Shown here one piece after another: positions 1 to 8,072 of a DNA stretch of 26,796 nucleotides. The stretch lies in the NCBI GenBank assembly GCA_964433555.1, contig CAYSRG010000028.1, forward strand, positions 1 through 26,796. The letters are read 5' to 3'. The notes beneath the pieces were generated by a model. It was given only the letters and a program-made list of their open reading frames with translations, searched no databases and had not been told where the DNA came from. Origin of the DNA: Stramentimicrobium sp964433555. Its GTDB lineage: Bacteria; Atribacterota; Phoenicimicrobiia; Phoenicimicrobiales; Stramentimicrobiaceae. Numbering within the stretch: the first letter of the stretch is position 1; every line of letters starts with the position of its first letter. A program made the position numbers and the translations under genes.

Positions 1-224
1 GGGAAGCAGCACTAATAAAATCAACTCATATCTATCTAAAATTTATCCAGCTGGGTAAAAAAGAGGGTACTATTGAAAAATGGATTCCCAATGAAGCAAT
101 CTTATCTTATTTGAACGCCTCTATTACCATTCTGCAAGATCCTGAATATCTGAAAACCAACGATGAATATAAACTGGGAATCTTCCGGTTGTTTCTATAC
201 GGATTACTGGGAAAAGAAAAATAG
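1..224 (+). CDS. TetR/AcrR-type regulator, C-terminal end (partial)
   Basis: The frame is open from the window edge to TAG at 222-224 and gives about 73 residues. The text resembles the C-terminal ligand-binding half of TetR/AcrR regulators: a FIQLGKKEGTIEKWIP stretch, then a helical segment ending in RLFLYGLLGKEK, as in family members with an 'eG.i....p' loop and a final dimer helix. The DNA-binding half lies outside the window. TetR proteins are normally small-molecule-responsive repressors of a neighbouring transporter or enzyme. No target operon is visible here, because the next intact gene points the other way. The family call rests on pattern memory of a partial protein. Confidence 0.55.
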   Translation, partial: EAALIKSTHIYLKFIQLGKKEGTIEKWIPNEAILSYLNASITILQDPEYLKTNDEYKLGIFRLFLYGLLGKEK

Positions 225-702
225 TTTATTATAGGCTTCTATTTTTCCTGTTTTTATACTAGAAAGCTATATTTTAAAAACAGGAAGATCACTATTAATC
301 AAATCGTAAAGCTTATCTCATTTATCACCCATATGCTCGGGGAAGATAAGATTGATTTTTTAATAACACGAGTTAGTTTTTTCGGCGAATAAGCAATTGT
401 AAATTTCTTAAAAATCAAAGCCAATTCACTGGAGATACCCTATTTGAAACGACTGCAATACCATAAGGAAAGCCAATCCATATTGTTTAACTAAATCCGG
501 AAAAATGGTGTTACAGAAACAGTTAGACTGGAATATTTTCCTCTCAACCATAATGGTTTAGCCACAGAAATATCCACTTTAGGAAACATAGATGACATCA
601 TTCCCAATCCAGTTCTGTAAAAGCAAAGGAGCGGAAATTACTAATGTAAATCTGTTATCCAATTTTCAAGGGGAAATCCTACACTTAATATATCTGAAAT
701 GT
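225..702. other. Non-coding or decayed interval
   Basis: Apart from the inverted repeat at 245-286, I find no intact gene. Short open stretches occur on the plus strand (for example about 495-629), but they are broken by stops and lack a ribosome site and start. They may be remnants of a lost gene. I do not recognise the family. Confidence 0.4.
245..286. repeat. Inverted repeat after the TetR-type gene
   Basis: Two perfect 12-base arms (245-256 and 275-286, TTCCTGTTTTTA and its complement) flank an 18-base loop, 21 bases after the TAG stop. There is no clean T-run after the stem on either strand, so this is at best a weak or atypical terminator. Confidence 0.45.
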
Positions 703-1416
703 TTACCGCACTGGAAAATCATAATAGATTTCCAGATATGGTTCATTTTCAAGAGTATAATGCCACCATTCTTCGGAGTAAGCTAAAAATCCGTGCTTTT
801 CCATAATCTCTCTAAGTATGGTCCTATTTTGAAGTTGCTCCTCAGTAATTAAATCTGTTTCGTGGTGAGATAGGTCACCGAAATAGTCAAAACTTCCACC
901 CATATCCAATTCTTCACCTGAATCAATATCAACCAGGGTTAAATCAATAGTACTTCCTCTCGAGTGTCCCGATCTTCTGGCAATATAGCCCAGGCGGAAG
1001 AGATCCTTTTTATCCACTTCAGGATAATATTTATTTTTCATTCTTTGATCCTCTTCATCATCAGCCCATCGGATAAAATGGTCAACAGCTTGCTGGGGAC
1101 GATAGCCATCAAATATTTTCAAGAGCAGCCCTTTCAACCTCAGTTCATCAGCTACTGCTACCAGCGCTTCGGCTGCATCAACAGTTAATATCGCTTTAGG
1201 TGCAAGATATCCGTCTACTCTATTTCCGACAAAATTATCAGTTGAATAATACCTGACCTCAAGTATAGCATCAGGAATTAACTCATCAATATAGACAAAT
1301 CCCTCTGGTATAACATTATCCTCTTCGGAAGCCAGATTGATAACAGTACTTATTCCTGCTAAAAGAAAAAGAATTAAGGAGATGATAGCTACAGTCTTTG
1401 TGATTGTTTTATTCAT
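703..1416 (-). CDS. D-alanyl-D-alanine dipeptidase, VanX/DdpX family (M15D)
   Basis: This is a zinc dipeptidase of the VanX type, which hydrolyses D-Ala-D-Ala, in 237 residues. Residues 1-27 form a hydrophobic signal or anchor segment, so it probably acts outside the membrane. Key residues are visible: DGYRPQ with the activating Arg106, the zinc motif SGHSRGSTIDLTL (His151, Asp158), and the EEWWHYT box (Glu216, His219). AAAGGA lies 7 bases before the ATG. VanX proteins occur in glycopeptide resistance clusters, but no vanH, vanA or vanRS genes are present. The exported form and the isolation argue for peptidoglycan peptide salvage or remodelling (DdpX-like) rather than resistance. The family is near certain; the physiological role is inferred. 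Confidence 0.9.
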   Translation of the reverse strand: MNKTITKTVAIISLILFLLAGISTVINLASEEDNVIPEGFVYIDELIPDAILEVRYYSTDNFVGNRVDGYLAPKAILTVDAAEALVAVADELRLKGLLLKIFDGYRPQQAVDHFIRWADDEEDQRMKNKYYPEVDKKDLFRLGYIARRSGHSRGSTIDLTLVDIDSGEELDMGGSFDYFGDLSHHETDLITEEQLQNRTILREIMEKHGFLAYSEEWWHYTLENEPYLEIYYDFPVR

Positions 1417-1852
1417 TTTATATCCTTTCTATTCTATTTTTACTGTTGCAATACTAAACAGTTTGCTTTTATATGCTTCCTTGATTATTTCAGCATTTTA
1501 ACACTGATGAACTTAGGTTTCAAGATTAGTGACCTGGAATATCTATCACTATATCATTTTTATTATAATTCAGGTTCTTAAAAATTCATAAGAAGACTTT
1601 ATCAGCACAATAAGATTTCTTTCCATTGTGATTCACGAAGGCAAACAGAGATGGCTATCTATATCAAAACTTGACAATCTTGTTCACCGTTAATCCTGTT
1701 AATCTGGCAAGCTTTCTTAAGAACAGCATCTAATTCCTTGAGTTATTACTAAGCCTTTCGTGCCTTGGAATTCACTGTTCTACTGTGTATAATGTCGTTA
1801 ATTACAAATGATACTTTTTAGACCAACTCTCTGATGGTTTGACAAGACAAAG
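1417..1852. other. Intergenic interval
   Basis: No gene is supported here. The interval holds the leader of the VanX-type gene on the minus strand and a plus-strand promoter-like pair at 1765-1793. Codons are not maintained in any frame for more than a few dozen residues. Confidence 0.5.
1765..1793 (+). promoter_or_regulatory. Orphan sigma70-like promoter pointing into the YgjP-type gene
   Basis: TTGGAA at 1765-1770 and TATAAT at 1788-1793 are separated by exactly 17 bases. No plus-strand gene follows. Transcription would run antisense into the 3' end of the minus-strand metallopeptidase gene. The -10 is perfect and the -35 matches 4 of 6 bases. Confidence 0.35.
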
Positions 1853-2524
1853 TTACAATTGCAACAAATACCCGTTCTTCTTAAGCCACTCTCGCTGTTT
1901 TTTATATTTTGGCAAAAGAAAGTGAACCATATTCCAAAAAGATCTAGAGTGATTTTTCTCACTAAGATGCACCAGTTCGTGGACTACAACATAATCAATA
2001 ACAGACATTGGAGCCATAACCAGTCTCCAGGTAAAGTTAAGGTTTCCTGAATTACTACAAGAACCCCATCGTTTTTGAGCATTGGAAATTTTAATTTTAT
2101 TATATTGGAAGCCTCTTTTCTGAGCATACCAGTCAACTCTTTCGGAAATCCTTTGATATGCTTTTTTCTTATACCAATCAATAAACACTTTTCTTGGATT
2201 TTTAATCTTCTCATTAAGGTAAAAATATCTGTCTTTAAATACTAATTTATCATTGATATTTTTTTCTTTGACAATCTTCATACAATAAGATTTGCCTAGA
2301 TAGAAAAAATCTTCACCATTAACAAATTCTTTTTTCGTAAAAGATAAATTTCTAGCCAGTATCTCAGCCTGCTTATCCTCGATCCACTTATGATGCTTTA
2401 AAATTAATTTCCTTATTACATCATCTCCAACACCTAAAGGAGCTCGCACCAGTAAAGTTGCATCTTCACAAACCTGCAGCGCTATTGTATTTCTTTTAGA
2501 ACGTATAATTTTCCCCATATTCAT
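1853..2524 (-). CDS. YgjP-like zinc metallopeptidase domain protein (DUF45, M48-related)
   Basis: The protein has 223 residues with the layout of the YgjP/DUF45 family: an N-terminal beta-rich half, then a C-terminal metallopeptidase domain. The KRWGSCS box is near residue 151. The zinc site is VHELVH (His182, Glu183, His186) with a third ligand in NHSRSFW (His192), and the end is the usual LLPKYKKQREWLK. The family is widespread, usually cytosolic and often found near restriction-modification genes; its substrate is not established. GGGAAG lies 6 bases upstream of the ATG. A second ATG is two codons later. A TATAAT box sits just before the start and would give a very short leader. No restriction system is visible here. 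Confidence 0.88.
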   Translation of the reverse strand: MNMGKIIRSKRNTIALQVCEDATLLVRAPLGVGDDVIRKLILKHHKWIEDKQAEILARNLSFTKKEFVNGEDFFYLGKSYCMKIVKEKNINDKLVFKDRYFYLNEKIKNPRKVFIDWYKKKAYQRISERVDWYAQKRGFQYNKIKISNAQKRWGSCSNSGNLNFTWRLVMAPMSVIDYVVVHELVHLSEKNHSRSFWNMVHFLLPKYKKQREWLKKNGYLLQL

Positions 2525-2673
2525 TGCAATCTTCCCATATTATATTGAGATAAAAAAGTAGTTTTAAGTGGTGTACTTTACAGCTAGCCTATGAAGCTTC
2601 CACACCTATTTCTTTTATCAGTATTAAATACCTTTCCTATTATCAAAATCAATAACAAATTAGCGATGGGTAG

Positions 2674-3282
2674 TTAAACAGAAATAGAAGAATGTCCTAC
2701 AACTTGTGTAAAAACAATTTTTTCATGTTTCTTTAAATTCATAATTTCATGAAGCTTATCTCTATCAACTAAACCCAATACTACTGTATTTAGATTAGTT
2801 GCAGCACAATAAAGATATATATTTTGGCAAATAAATCCTGTATCTGCAACTGAAAAAAACCATTTTTTCTGCTCATTGCTGAAAAGAATAGATTTCATTT
2901 TTAAGAAATCAGCAACATAAATAAGTCCAACTGGTGCTAATTGCATCATTTTTTGAGTTCCTATATCAGCCCTAATATCTTTGTTCAGAATCTGAATTAG
3001 CTGATGTTCTTTTTCATCAAAGAGAAACAAACCTTTCTCCAGTGCAATATATACTTTAATCTCTTGTGAATTACAGGCAGAAGGAGCAGTTCTTTTACTT
3101 TTAGAATTTTTGGTTTGTTGTTTAGTAATTCCACAGGAAGCCCAAAGAAGATTAGACAATTCTTGTTCTGAAAGTGGTTTCTCAATCCATCTTCTTTTAG
3201 ATCTACGTCTTTCTAGTGCCTTCATGAGTGGAAAAGAAAGTTCTTTTTGAGGTATAGGTAGTTTTATAATTTTATTTCCCAT
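2674..3282 (-). CDS. SagB/ThcOx-type nitroreductase-family protein
   Basis: This 202-residue protein resembles the FMN-dependent SagB-type dehydrogenase branch of the nitroreductase fold. It has an opening ALERRRSKRRW, the LSNLLWASCGIT helix, a TAPSACNSQEIKVYI segment (substrate and FMN side), and VADTGFICQNIYLYCAA near residue 150. It ends with LGLVDRDKLHEIM and a short GHSS tail. SagB relatives oxidise azoline rings in peptide natural products, but stand-alone homologues like this are common and have no known substrate. No cyclodehydratase (YcaO) gene is nearby. The Shine-Dalgarno is weak (GAGAGG about 14 bases upstream). A good promoter lies at 3462-3489. Confidence 0.8.
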   Translation of the reverse strand: MGNKIIKLPIPQKELSFPLMKALERRRSKRRWIEKPLSEQELSNLLWASCGITKQQTKNSKSKRTAPSACNSQEIKVYIALEKGLFLFDEKEHQLIQILNKDIRADIGTQKMMQLAPVGLIYVADFLKMKSILFSNEQKKWFFSVADTGFICQNIYLYCAATNLNTVVLGLVDRDKLHEIMNLKKHEKIVFTQVVGHSSISV

Positions 3283-3461
3283 TTGTTCTAAATAATTACC
3301 TCTCTTTGGTTTTAATTAAGATGTACTGTTTAGATTATTTTAATTATTATGATTGAGTTAAGAAAAACTCTTTCTATTTCTTGTTGCTTATATCATGCTA
3401 AATTGTTTGCTCTTGTAAGTAAGGAAATGTAAATAACTCTAATCAATTTAAAATTATATAC

Positions 3462-3489
3462 ATCATATTCCGGTTTCAGTGTGTGTCAA
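3462..3489 (-). promoter_or_regulatory. Sigma70-type promoter upstream of the SagB-type gene
   Basis: On the minus strand TTGACA (3484-3489) is followed after 16 bases by TATGAT (3462-3467). The next minus-strand gene starts at 3282, so the leader would be about 170 bases. That leader contains a small GAGTT/AACTC hairpin but no riboswitch that I recognise. Confidence 0.5.
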
Positions 3490-3608
3490 AAATACCACTT
3501 ACTCACACCAATGAGCCCTGAATCAGATAGCGTTTTTATTGGTATGAATTCTTCAGTAGTACCACGACCAAGAGCTACATAATGTCCTGTTCGTATTAGT
3601 AAAGTATA
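3486..3608 (-). pseudogene. Short protein-like remnant without a start codon
   Basis: On the minus strand 40 codons are open between a TAA (3609-3611) and a TGA (3486-3488). The text is protein-like (GHYVALGRGTTEEFIPIK, then a segment ending in SKWYF). There is no ATG and no ribosome site. It could be the tail of a gene whose front was lost before the acetyltransferase gene arrived. I do not recognise the family, and a chance frame is possible. Confidence 0.25.
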
Positions 3609-3636
3609 TTACATGAATTTAAGCCTGAATAGGTTC

Positions 3637-4239
3637 TTATTTTTCAAATCTCATCTCTCTATAATAATAAATTCTATCTTCTTTAGTTATTTTTCGTAAT
3701 ACTTTACAGGGATTTCCAACCGCAATTACATTATCCGGAATATCTTTTGTCACTATACTCCCCGAACCAATCACGGAATTGTTTCCAATTTTTACATTGG
3801 GATTTATTACGACATTCCCACCAATCCAGACATTATCTCCCATGCTTATGGGCAAGGCAAATTCATATAGTGTATTTCTAATTTCATAATGCACAGGATG
3901 GCCAGCAGTATAGATGCCAACATTGGGACCCAACATAACATTATCTCCGATTATCACCCTGGCACAATCCAGGATTATCAAATTGTAATTAGAATAAAAA
4001 TTAGCGCCAATTTCTATATTGTAGCCATAATCGCAGCGAAATGGTGGTTCTATAAAAAATGTTCCTTTTATTTTACCAAATAGCTCTTTTATTATTGCGT
4101 TTCTCTTGTCAATCTCTTCAGGGCAAAGTGAGTTAAATTTAAAAATTAATCTTTTAGTATATTGTCTTTCTTTCAACAATTCTTCATCAATAGCAAGATA
4201 AGGTTTTCCTGAAATCATCCTTTCTTTTTGCCTATTCAT
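3637..4239 (-). CDS. maa: Maltose/galactoside O-acetyltransferase family (LbH hexapeptide repeat)
   Basis: The protein is a 200-residue CoA-dependent sugar O-acetyltransferase of the Maa/LacA/NodL type. The N-terminal Mac domain (about 1-60) starts with ERMISGKPYLAID. It is followed by the left-handed beta-helix, with hexapeptides such as IIGDNVMLGPNV and IGNNSVIGSGSIVTKDIP, and the standard end VIAVGNPCKVLRKI. The catalytic histidine is His114 in YTAGHPVH. Length and order match the family. AAGAAAGGAG lies 7 bases upstream, which is strong. The enzyme works in the cytosol as a homotrimer, and its physiological acceptor sugar is often unknown. The symbol marks the family rather than a tested substrate. 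Confidence 0.9.
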   Translation of the reverse strand: MNRQKERMISGKPYLAIDEELLKERQYTKRLIFKFNSLCPEEIDKRNAIIKELFGKIKGTFFIEPPFRCDYGYNIEIGANFYSNYNLIILDCARVIIGDNVMLGPNVGIYTAGHPVHYEIRNTLYEFALPISMGDNVWIGGNVVINPNVKIGNNSVIGSGSIVTKDIPDNVIAVGNPCKVLRKITKEDRIYYYREMRFEK

Positions 4240-4380
4240 TTAAATCTCCTTTCTTAAAATATTAACAAAACAATAAAACATAAATGCTTCTCTATATCAT
4301 GCTCTAACAATTTGATTTATGGTTAATCCTGATAGCCTTCAGTAATTTTAAAATACATGCAGTTCTTTAAACATAAAAAA

Positions 4381-4399
4381 TTCCTTTGGGTTTAAGGAA
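4381..4399 (-). terminator. Weak hairpin with T-run
   Basis: A 6-base-pair stem (4381-4386 with 4394-4399, TTCCTT/AAGGAA) has a 7-base loop. On the minus strand TTTTTTA follows directly. It may be a back-up terminator behind the stronger one at 4446-4475. Confidence 0.4.
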
Positions 4400-4445
4400 C
4401 TCATTTTGAATCAGGATGATAGATTATTCTAAATCATAATAATAG

Positions 4446-4475
4446 AAAAAACCGCCAGCCAATAGACCAACGGCT
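4446..4475 (-). terminator. Rho-independent terminator of the CoA-transferase gene
   Basis: On the minus strand an 11-pair stem with several G-U pairs (4465-4475 with 4450-4460) and a TATT loop is followed by TTTTTT (4446-4451). It lies about 75 bases after the stop codon of the CoA-transferase gene. Confidence 0.75.
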
Positions 4476-4550
4476 TAAAAAAATTTATTTAAATTCTATA
4501 ACTTTGCTATTAGATGGTTCTCTGAACATCACAAAAGTATGGAATTGCTA

Positions 4551-5741
4551 TCAGAGAACGCCCTCTGCTTTAAGATTCTCTATTTCTTTTTGATCAAAGC
4601 CTAGAAGATTACCATAGATTTCCTGATTATGCTCGCCGACTAATGGTATGCGAAGCTTCCTGTTTCCTGGCGTCTTGGACATCTTATACACAGAACCACT
4701 CAGTTTGACCTTACCAGAAAGGGGCTGTTCCACTTCAATGATCATCTCCCGGTGTAGTATCTGTGGGTCATTGGCTACCTGCTCAAACGTAGGAACAGGG
4801 GAACAGGGAACCTGGAATTCCTTGAAGTTCTCAAGGGCTTCCTCCACGGTTTTATCCTTCAACCAGTCATTCACAACGCTTTCAACTGCTGCCATATTTT
4901 TAGCTCTGAGCACACGGGTACGAAAGCGCTCATCGTCACTTAAGTCTTCTCGTCTAATAGCTTTGAGTACATTTTGCCACTGGCCATCAGTGATTGTACA
5001 GATCACCACATAGCCATCCTTAGCTTTGTAGGAACCGAAGGGAGTAGAGCTACTGAGCCTATTGCCAATTCTCTTAGGCGGAATAAGCGTGTCAAAATAA
5101 TCAGCCCGATCAGGGAAGACCATTGCCCAGATTCCATCTTGCATGGAGATGTCAATATACTGTCCTCTACCAGTAATGTCCTTATAGTGAAGAGCTGCAA
5201 GGATTGCAATAACACCATTGTATCCGCCCATATAGTCTGCGAGAGAGATACCCACTTTAAGTGGTTCCCCGCTCTCATAGCCAGTTACGCTCATGAGCCC
5301 ACCCATGGCTTGTCCAACCACATCATAGGTTATCTGGTCTCGGCGGGGACCCGTCTGGCCAAAGCCAGAAATGGATGCGTATATAATTCCGGGATTAATC
5401 TTACTTGCAACTTCATAGCCAAGACCCAAGCGATCCAGGATACCAGGAGCAAAATTTTCTACCAGAACAGAGCACTTGGCTACCAGTTTCTTCGCAATCT
5501 CCAATCCTACGGGATTCTTTAAATTTAAAGTCACGCTCTTCTTCCCCCGGTTGTAAGCCATAAATTGATAAGACTCTCCCTTAGGAGTCATTGGCGCAGC
5601 TTTCCGCTCTGGTTCTCCGGTGCCTGGCCTCTCCACTTTTATAATCTCAGCTCCTAGTTCACAAAGGACCGATGTGCAATGAGGACCTGATAAATATTGC
5701 GTGAAATCAAGTATCTTGACGCCTCCCAACGCCTTCTCCAT
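4551..5741 (-). CDS. Family III CoA-transferase (CaiB/BaiF/Frc)
   Basis: The 396-residue protein has the classic family III form: GVKILDFTQYLSGP at the start, GAEIIKVERPGTGEP, NRGKKSVTLNLKNP, VLVENFAPG, and YASISGFGQTGP. The catalytic aspartate is Asp169 in GISLADYMGG, the same number as in formyl-CoA transferase. These enzymes move CoA between organic acids through an aspartyl-CoA ester. The acids cannot be named from sequence, and no partner dehydratase, racemase or dehydrogenase is adjacent. AAAGGAG lies upstream of the ATG. It ends in TGA followed at once by TAG. The gene looks richer in G+C than its surroundings: bases 4621-4680 have 31 G/C of 60 by hand count, against 16 of 60 at 8221-8280. 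Transfer is possible. Confidence 0.92.
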   Translation of the reverse strand: MEKALGGVKILDFTQYLSGPHCTSVLCELGAEIIKVERPGTGEPERKAAPMTPKGESYQFMAYNRGKKSVTLNLKNPVGLEIAKKLVAKCSVLVENFAPGILDRLGLGYEVASKINPGIIYASISGFGQTGPRRDQITYDVVGQAMGGLMSVTGYESGEPLKVGISLADYMGGYNGVIAILAALHYKDITGRGQYIDISMQDGIWAMVFPDRADYFDTLIPPKRIGNRLSSSTPFGSYKAKDGYVVICTITDGQWQNVLKAIRREDLSDDERFRTRVLRAKNMAAVESVVNDWLKDKTVEEALENFKEFQVPCSPVPTFEQVANDPQILHREMIIEVEQPLSGKVKLSGSVYKMSKTPGNRKLRIPLVGEHNQEIYGNLLGFDQKEIENLKAEGVL

Positions 5742-6118
5742 AATACATCTCTCCTTTACTTATTGTTGTCCAAATTGTAATAGAATACAGCGATAACCAT
5801 GCAAAGTTATAAAAAAATTACACTTTTGTAATGTTATCACAAATTTCAGTGTTAGACAAATCATTATTAAGGGAAGTCTGTGTCAAATTTTTGTAGGTAC
5901 TATTTTCAAAATGTTACTATTTTTGGTAATCTCATACTTAAATTATCACTTTCCTTTTTAATCAACGATATAATACAAACTAAAGATCTGTGGAAAAGTT
6001 CTGACAGACATAGGATAATCGTTTTTTCTTGAGGTTCTATCTTAAGAGCCTGTTTCCTGGTTTGTTTTATCGCTCATATTCTGAACACTTTAGATATGTT
6101 TCTCTATGCAAAAATATA
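5742..6118. other. Intergenic interval between divergent genes
   Basis: No coding frame is supported between the divergently transcribed CoA-transferase and flavodoxin genes. A dyad at 5826-5842 is the only regulatory-looking element I see apart from the promoter at 6119-6147. Confidence 0.4.
5826..5842. promoter_or_regulatory. Crp/Fnr-like dyad (candidate operator)
   Basis: On the minus strand the site reads TTGTGATAACATTACAA, an imperfect 7-3-7 dyad resembling Crp/Fnr-family operators. It lies 85 bases upstream of the CoA-transferase start. The match is only approximate and no Crp/Fnr gene is in the window. Confidence 0.22.
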
Positions 6119-6147
6119 TTGACATGAAATTAGGAGCTGAATATAAT
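6119..6147 (+). promoter_or_regulatory. Consensus sigma70 promoter of the flavodoxin gene
   Basis: TTGACA (6119-6124), a 17-base spacer and TATAAT (6142-6147) match the consensus at every position. Transcription should start near 6154, giving a leader of about 25 bases that contains AGGAG (6167-6171) 7 bases before the ATG. Confidence 0.85.
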
Positions 6148-6178
6148 AAATCATTCTGATATTAATAGGAGTCAAAAA

Positions 6179-6661
6179 ATGAAAACGATTATTATTGTTC
6201 ACTCTTCCACTGGAACAACCCTGAATTTTGCAGAGGATATTTCTGATCAATTAAAAAAAGAAAAGCATGACGTTAAGCTTGTTCATTTGCAGACTGACCC
6301 GGTTATAAAGGGAGGATCTGTCCCCAAAACTGCCTCTATTAAGTTTGTCAACCTGCCAGATATAAAAGACTATGAATTAATTTTACTTGGTGGACCTGTC
6401 TGGGGATTTTCAGCCTCACCAATTGCTATAGCAGCTTTGGAAAAGCTGGGAAACCTGTCGGAAAAGAATTTCTTGCCTTTTGTGACCATGGGGTTCCCAT
6501 TTCCTGCGATGGGCGGGAATAGGGCAATTTCAATGATGAGTGATAAAGCAAAAGAGTTGGGTGCAACCGTCTTGCCGGGTAAGATTATCCCAAAACTTTT
6601 TCATAATTTTAAAAAACAATTTAAAATAGAAGCAGAAGATATTGCCAAAATTATTATTTAG
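6179..6661 (+). CDS. Flavodoxin-family protein
   Basis: The 160-residue protein has a flavodoxin fold. The FMN phosphate loop is HSSTGTT (residues 8-14) after a beta strand IIIV. The 50s-loop equivalent is LILLGGPVWGFSASP near residues 67-81, with an aromatic (Trp75) suited to stack on the flavin. MGFPFPAMGG near residue 105 is the third flavin-side loop. The family includes electron carriers and NAD(P)H:quinone reductase-like enzymes. With no redox partner adjacent, the role is open. A perfect promoter and AGGAG site predict strong expression. The stop lies 6 bases from the end of the convergent lipoprotein pseudogene. Confidence 0.85.
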   Translation: MKTIIIVHSSTGTTLNFAEDISDQLKKEKHDVKLVHLQTDPVIKGGSVPKTASIKFVNLPDIKDYELILLGGPVWGFSASPIAIAALEKLGNLSEKNFLPFVTMGFPFPAMGGNRAISMMSDKAKELGATVLPGKIIPKLFHNFKKQFKIEAEDIAKIII

Positions 6662-6667
6662 AATGTT

Positions 6668-7080
6668 TTATATTGTCTGATAAATATTATCCGTCTCTAA
6701 AGTAAAGGTGTTTTCAATACCATTGACATTTACAGTGTAAGTTCCTGCGGGTAACCCATAAACATCTAGAGCAATATTTCTTCAAAGGGCTCAATAACCT
6801 GAAAGCAGGATCCTGGAGAAGTTTCTGTTTTAATGGTAACAGTAAAATCATTCCCTTCTCTACTTTGTATAATCTCGTAAATTTGGGTACAAGGATTGGG
6901 AAGATAGCCACTGGCAACTACATGAACCTGAACGGGAAATGATTCTAATATCAGTATATCAATTTCAGTGACTTCAGCTAAATTTATTCTGGGCTCCACT
7001 GTGTTACAGCCAGGTATTAAAATTGTCATAAATATCAATAACAGTAACAATATAAATAATGTGCTATTTTTCTTAATCAT
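6668..7080 (-). pseudogene. Frameshifted lipoprotein, paralogue of 14050-14469
   Basis: The first frame starts at 7080 (GGAGG 10 bases upstream), has a lipoprotein signal with lipobox LIPGC, and continues VEPRINLAEVTEIDILILES. It runs to a premature TAG at about 6765 after EPFEEILL. The expected remainder (ALDVYGLPAGTYTVNVNG to a TAA at 6668-6670) sits in another frame and aligns with the intact paralogue. The length of 413 bases is 3n+2, which fits a single lost base near 6770. The mature protein would be an envelope-attached beta-rich domain of unknown function, with conserved ESFPVQVHVV and LPNPCT segments. The break is either a real mutation or a sequence error. Confidence 0.75.
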
Positions 7081-7171
7081 TTGTAATTTTCCTCCAATGA
7101 AATATTGGACATATTCTCCAGGAATATATTCCAGCATTCCCTGGTATCCGCCTTCTTCAGGAAAGACAATT

Positions 7172-7633
7172 TTAATCCTGAATATACTTTATAACTTCTT
7201 CCACATGCCCCTTGACCTTAACCTTGGGGAATATTTTCATAATGGTCCCTTCTTTATCAATCAGGAAGGTGGTCCTCTCAATCCCCATATATTTTCGTCC
7301 ATACATACTCTTTTCTTTCCAGACCCCATATAACTCACAAATCTTTCCCTCTGAATCACTCAGCAGCTTAAAAGGTAAATTATGTTTGTTAACAAAGTTT
7401 ATATGTGATTTGATGCTGTCTTTGCTGACACCCAAAATAATTGTATTGCTTTCCTGGATCTTTTCGTAATTGTCTCTAAAGCTTACTGCCTCAAGGGTAC
7501 ATCCTTTTGTGTTATCTTTGGGATAAAAATATAAAATAATATTCTTTCCAATAAAATCAGATAGGGCAACCTCTATTCCCTGGCTGTCAGGTAAGGAAAA
7601 ATCAGGGGCTTTCATTCCTTCTTCTAAATTCAT
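7172..7633 (-). CDS. bcp: Peroxiredoxin of the BCP/PrxQ type, without the usual resolving cysteine
   Basis: This 153-residue thiol peroxidase reduces hydrogen peroxide and organic or lipid hydroperoxides in the cytosol. The start at 7633 is chosen because AAGGAG lies 7 bases upstream and the family begins MNLEEGMKAPDFSLP; an in-frame ATG 12 codons earlier has no such site. The peroxidatic Cys45 sits in YPKDNTKGCTLEA. The second cysteine found five residues later in most BCP proteins is Val50, so this looks like a 1-Cys form needing an external thiol. The GIERTTFLIDKEG segment is typical. An extended -10 box lies at 7681-7689. Confidence 0.92.
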   Translation of the reverse strand: MNLEEGMKAPDFSLPDSQGIEVALSDFIGKNIILYFYPKDNTKGCTLEAVSFRDNYEKIQESNTIILGVSKDSIKSHINFVNKHNLPFKLLSDSEGKICELYGVWKEKSMYGRKYMGIERTTFLIDKEGTIMKIFPKVKVKGHVEEVIKYIQD

Positions 7634-7680
7634 CTTTCTCTCCTTTTTTATTCCAAAAATAAACATCAAATAGCTTTTTA

Positions 7681-7689
7681 ATTATAGCA
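7681..7689 (-). promoter_or_regulatory. Extended -10 promoter element for the peroxiredoxin gene
   Basis: The minus strand carries TGCTATAAT, an extended -10 (TGnTATAAT), with no good -35. The transcript would start about 40 bases before the chosen start codon. Confidence 0.45.
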
Positions 7690-8072
7690 TATCGGTTTTA
7701 TAGTTCTGAGATGCAAATGCATTCAGTTCTTGAAATATCACTTTTTTATGATCTTTCAACAACAGACCCTCATCCATTAATCAAAAGTCTCTCTATGGTT
7801 TTCATGATTAAATTAATCTAATAATATTATATCTTTTTGATAAATATTTACACCTATTTTGGTAAAGAAAGAAGAAGTAAAATTTCTGCATCTCTTGTTT
7901 TGACTTTTGTTTGTTTTTTTATGTTGGTAAAATAATGTTTACTATATTTTAATATTTCCATAAGTTTTATCATTTTGCAAATTAGAAATGTAAATTGCAA
8001 TAAGAAGAGTATTATTTATTATCTTTTAAAAGTTTTAAAATGTTTTTATAAGCGGAAGATAAGGATATTTCC
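7690..8072. other. Intergenic, AT-rich
   Basis: I see no gene, repeat or structured RNA in this AT-rich stretch, only long T and A runs. It separates the small membrane protein gene (8073-8402) from the peroxiredoxin promoter. Confidence 0.45.

Noticed and set aside
703..1416. Glycopeptide resistance cluster suggested by the VanX-type gene
   Set aside because: No vanH, ligase or VanRS-type genes are present. An exported VanX/DdpX-like peptidase alone does not indicate resistance.
4974..5522. 182-codon plus-strand frame inside the CoA-transferase gene
   Set aside because: It is antisense to a clear family III CoA-transferase with all motifs, and it lacks a ribosome site and domain features.
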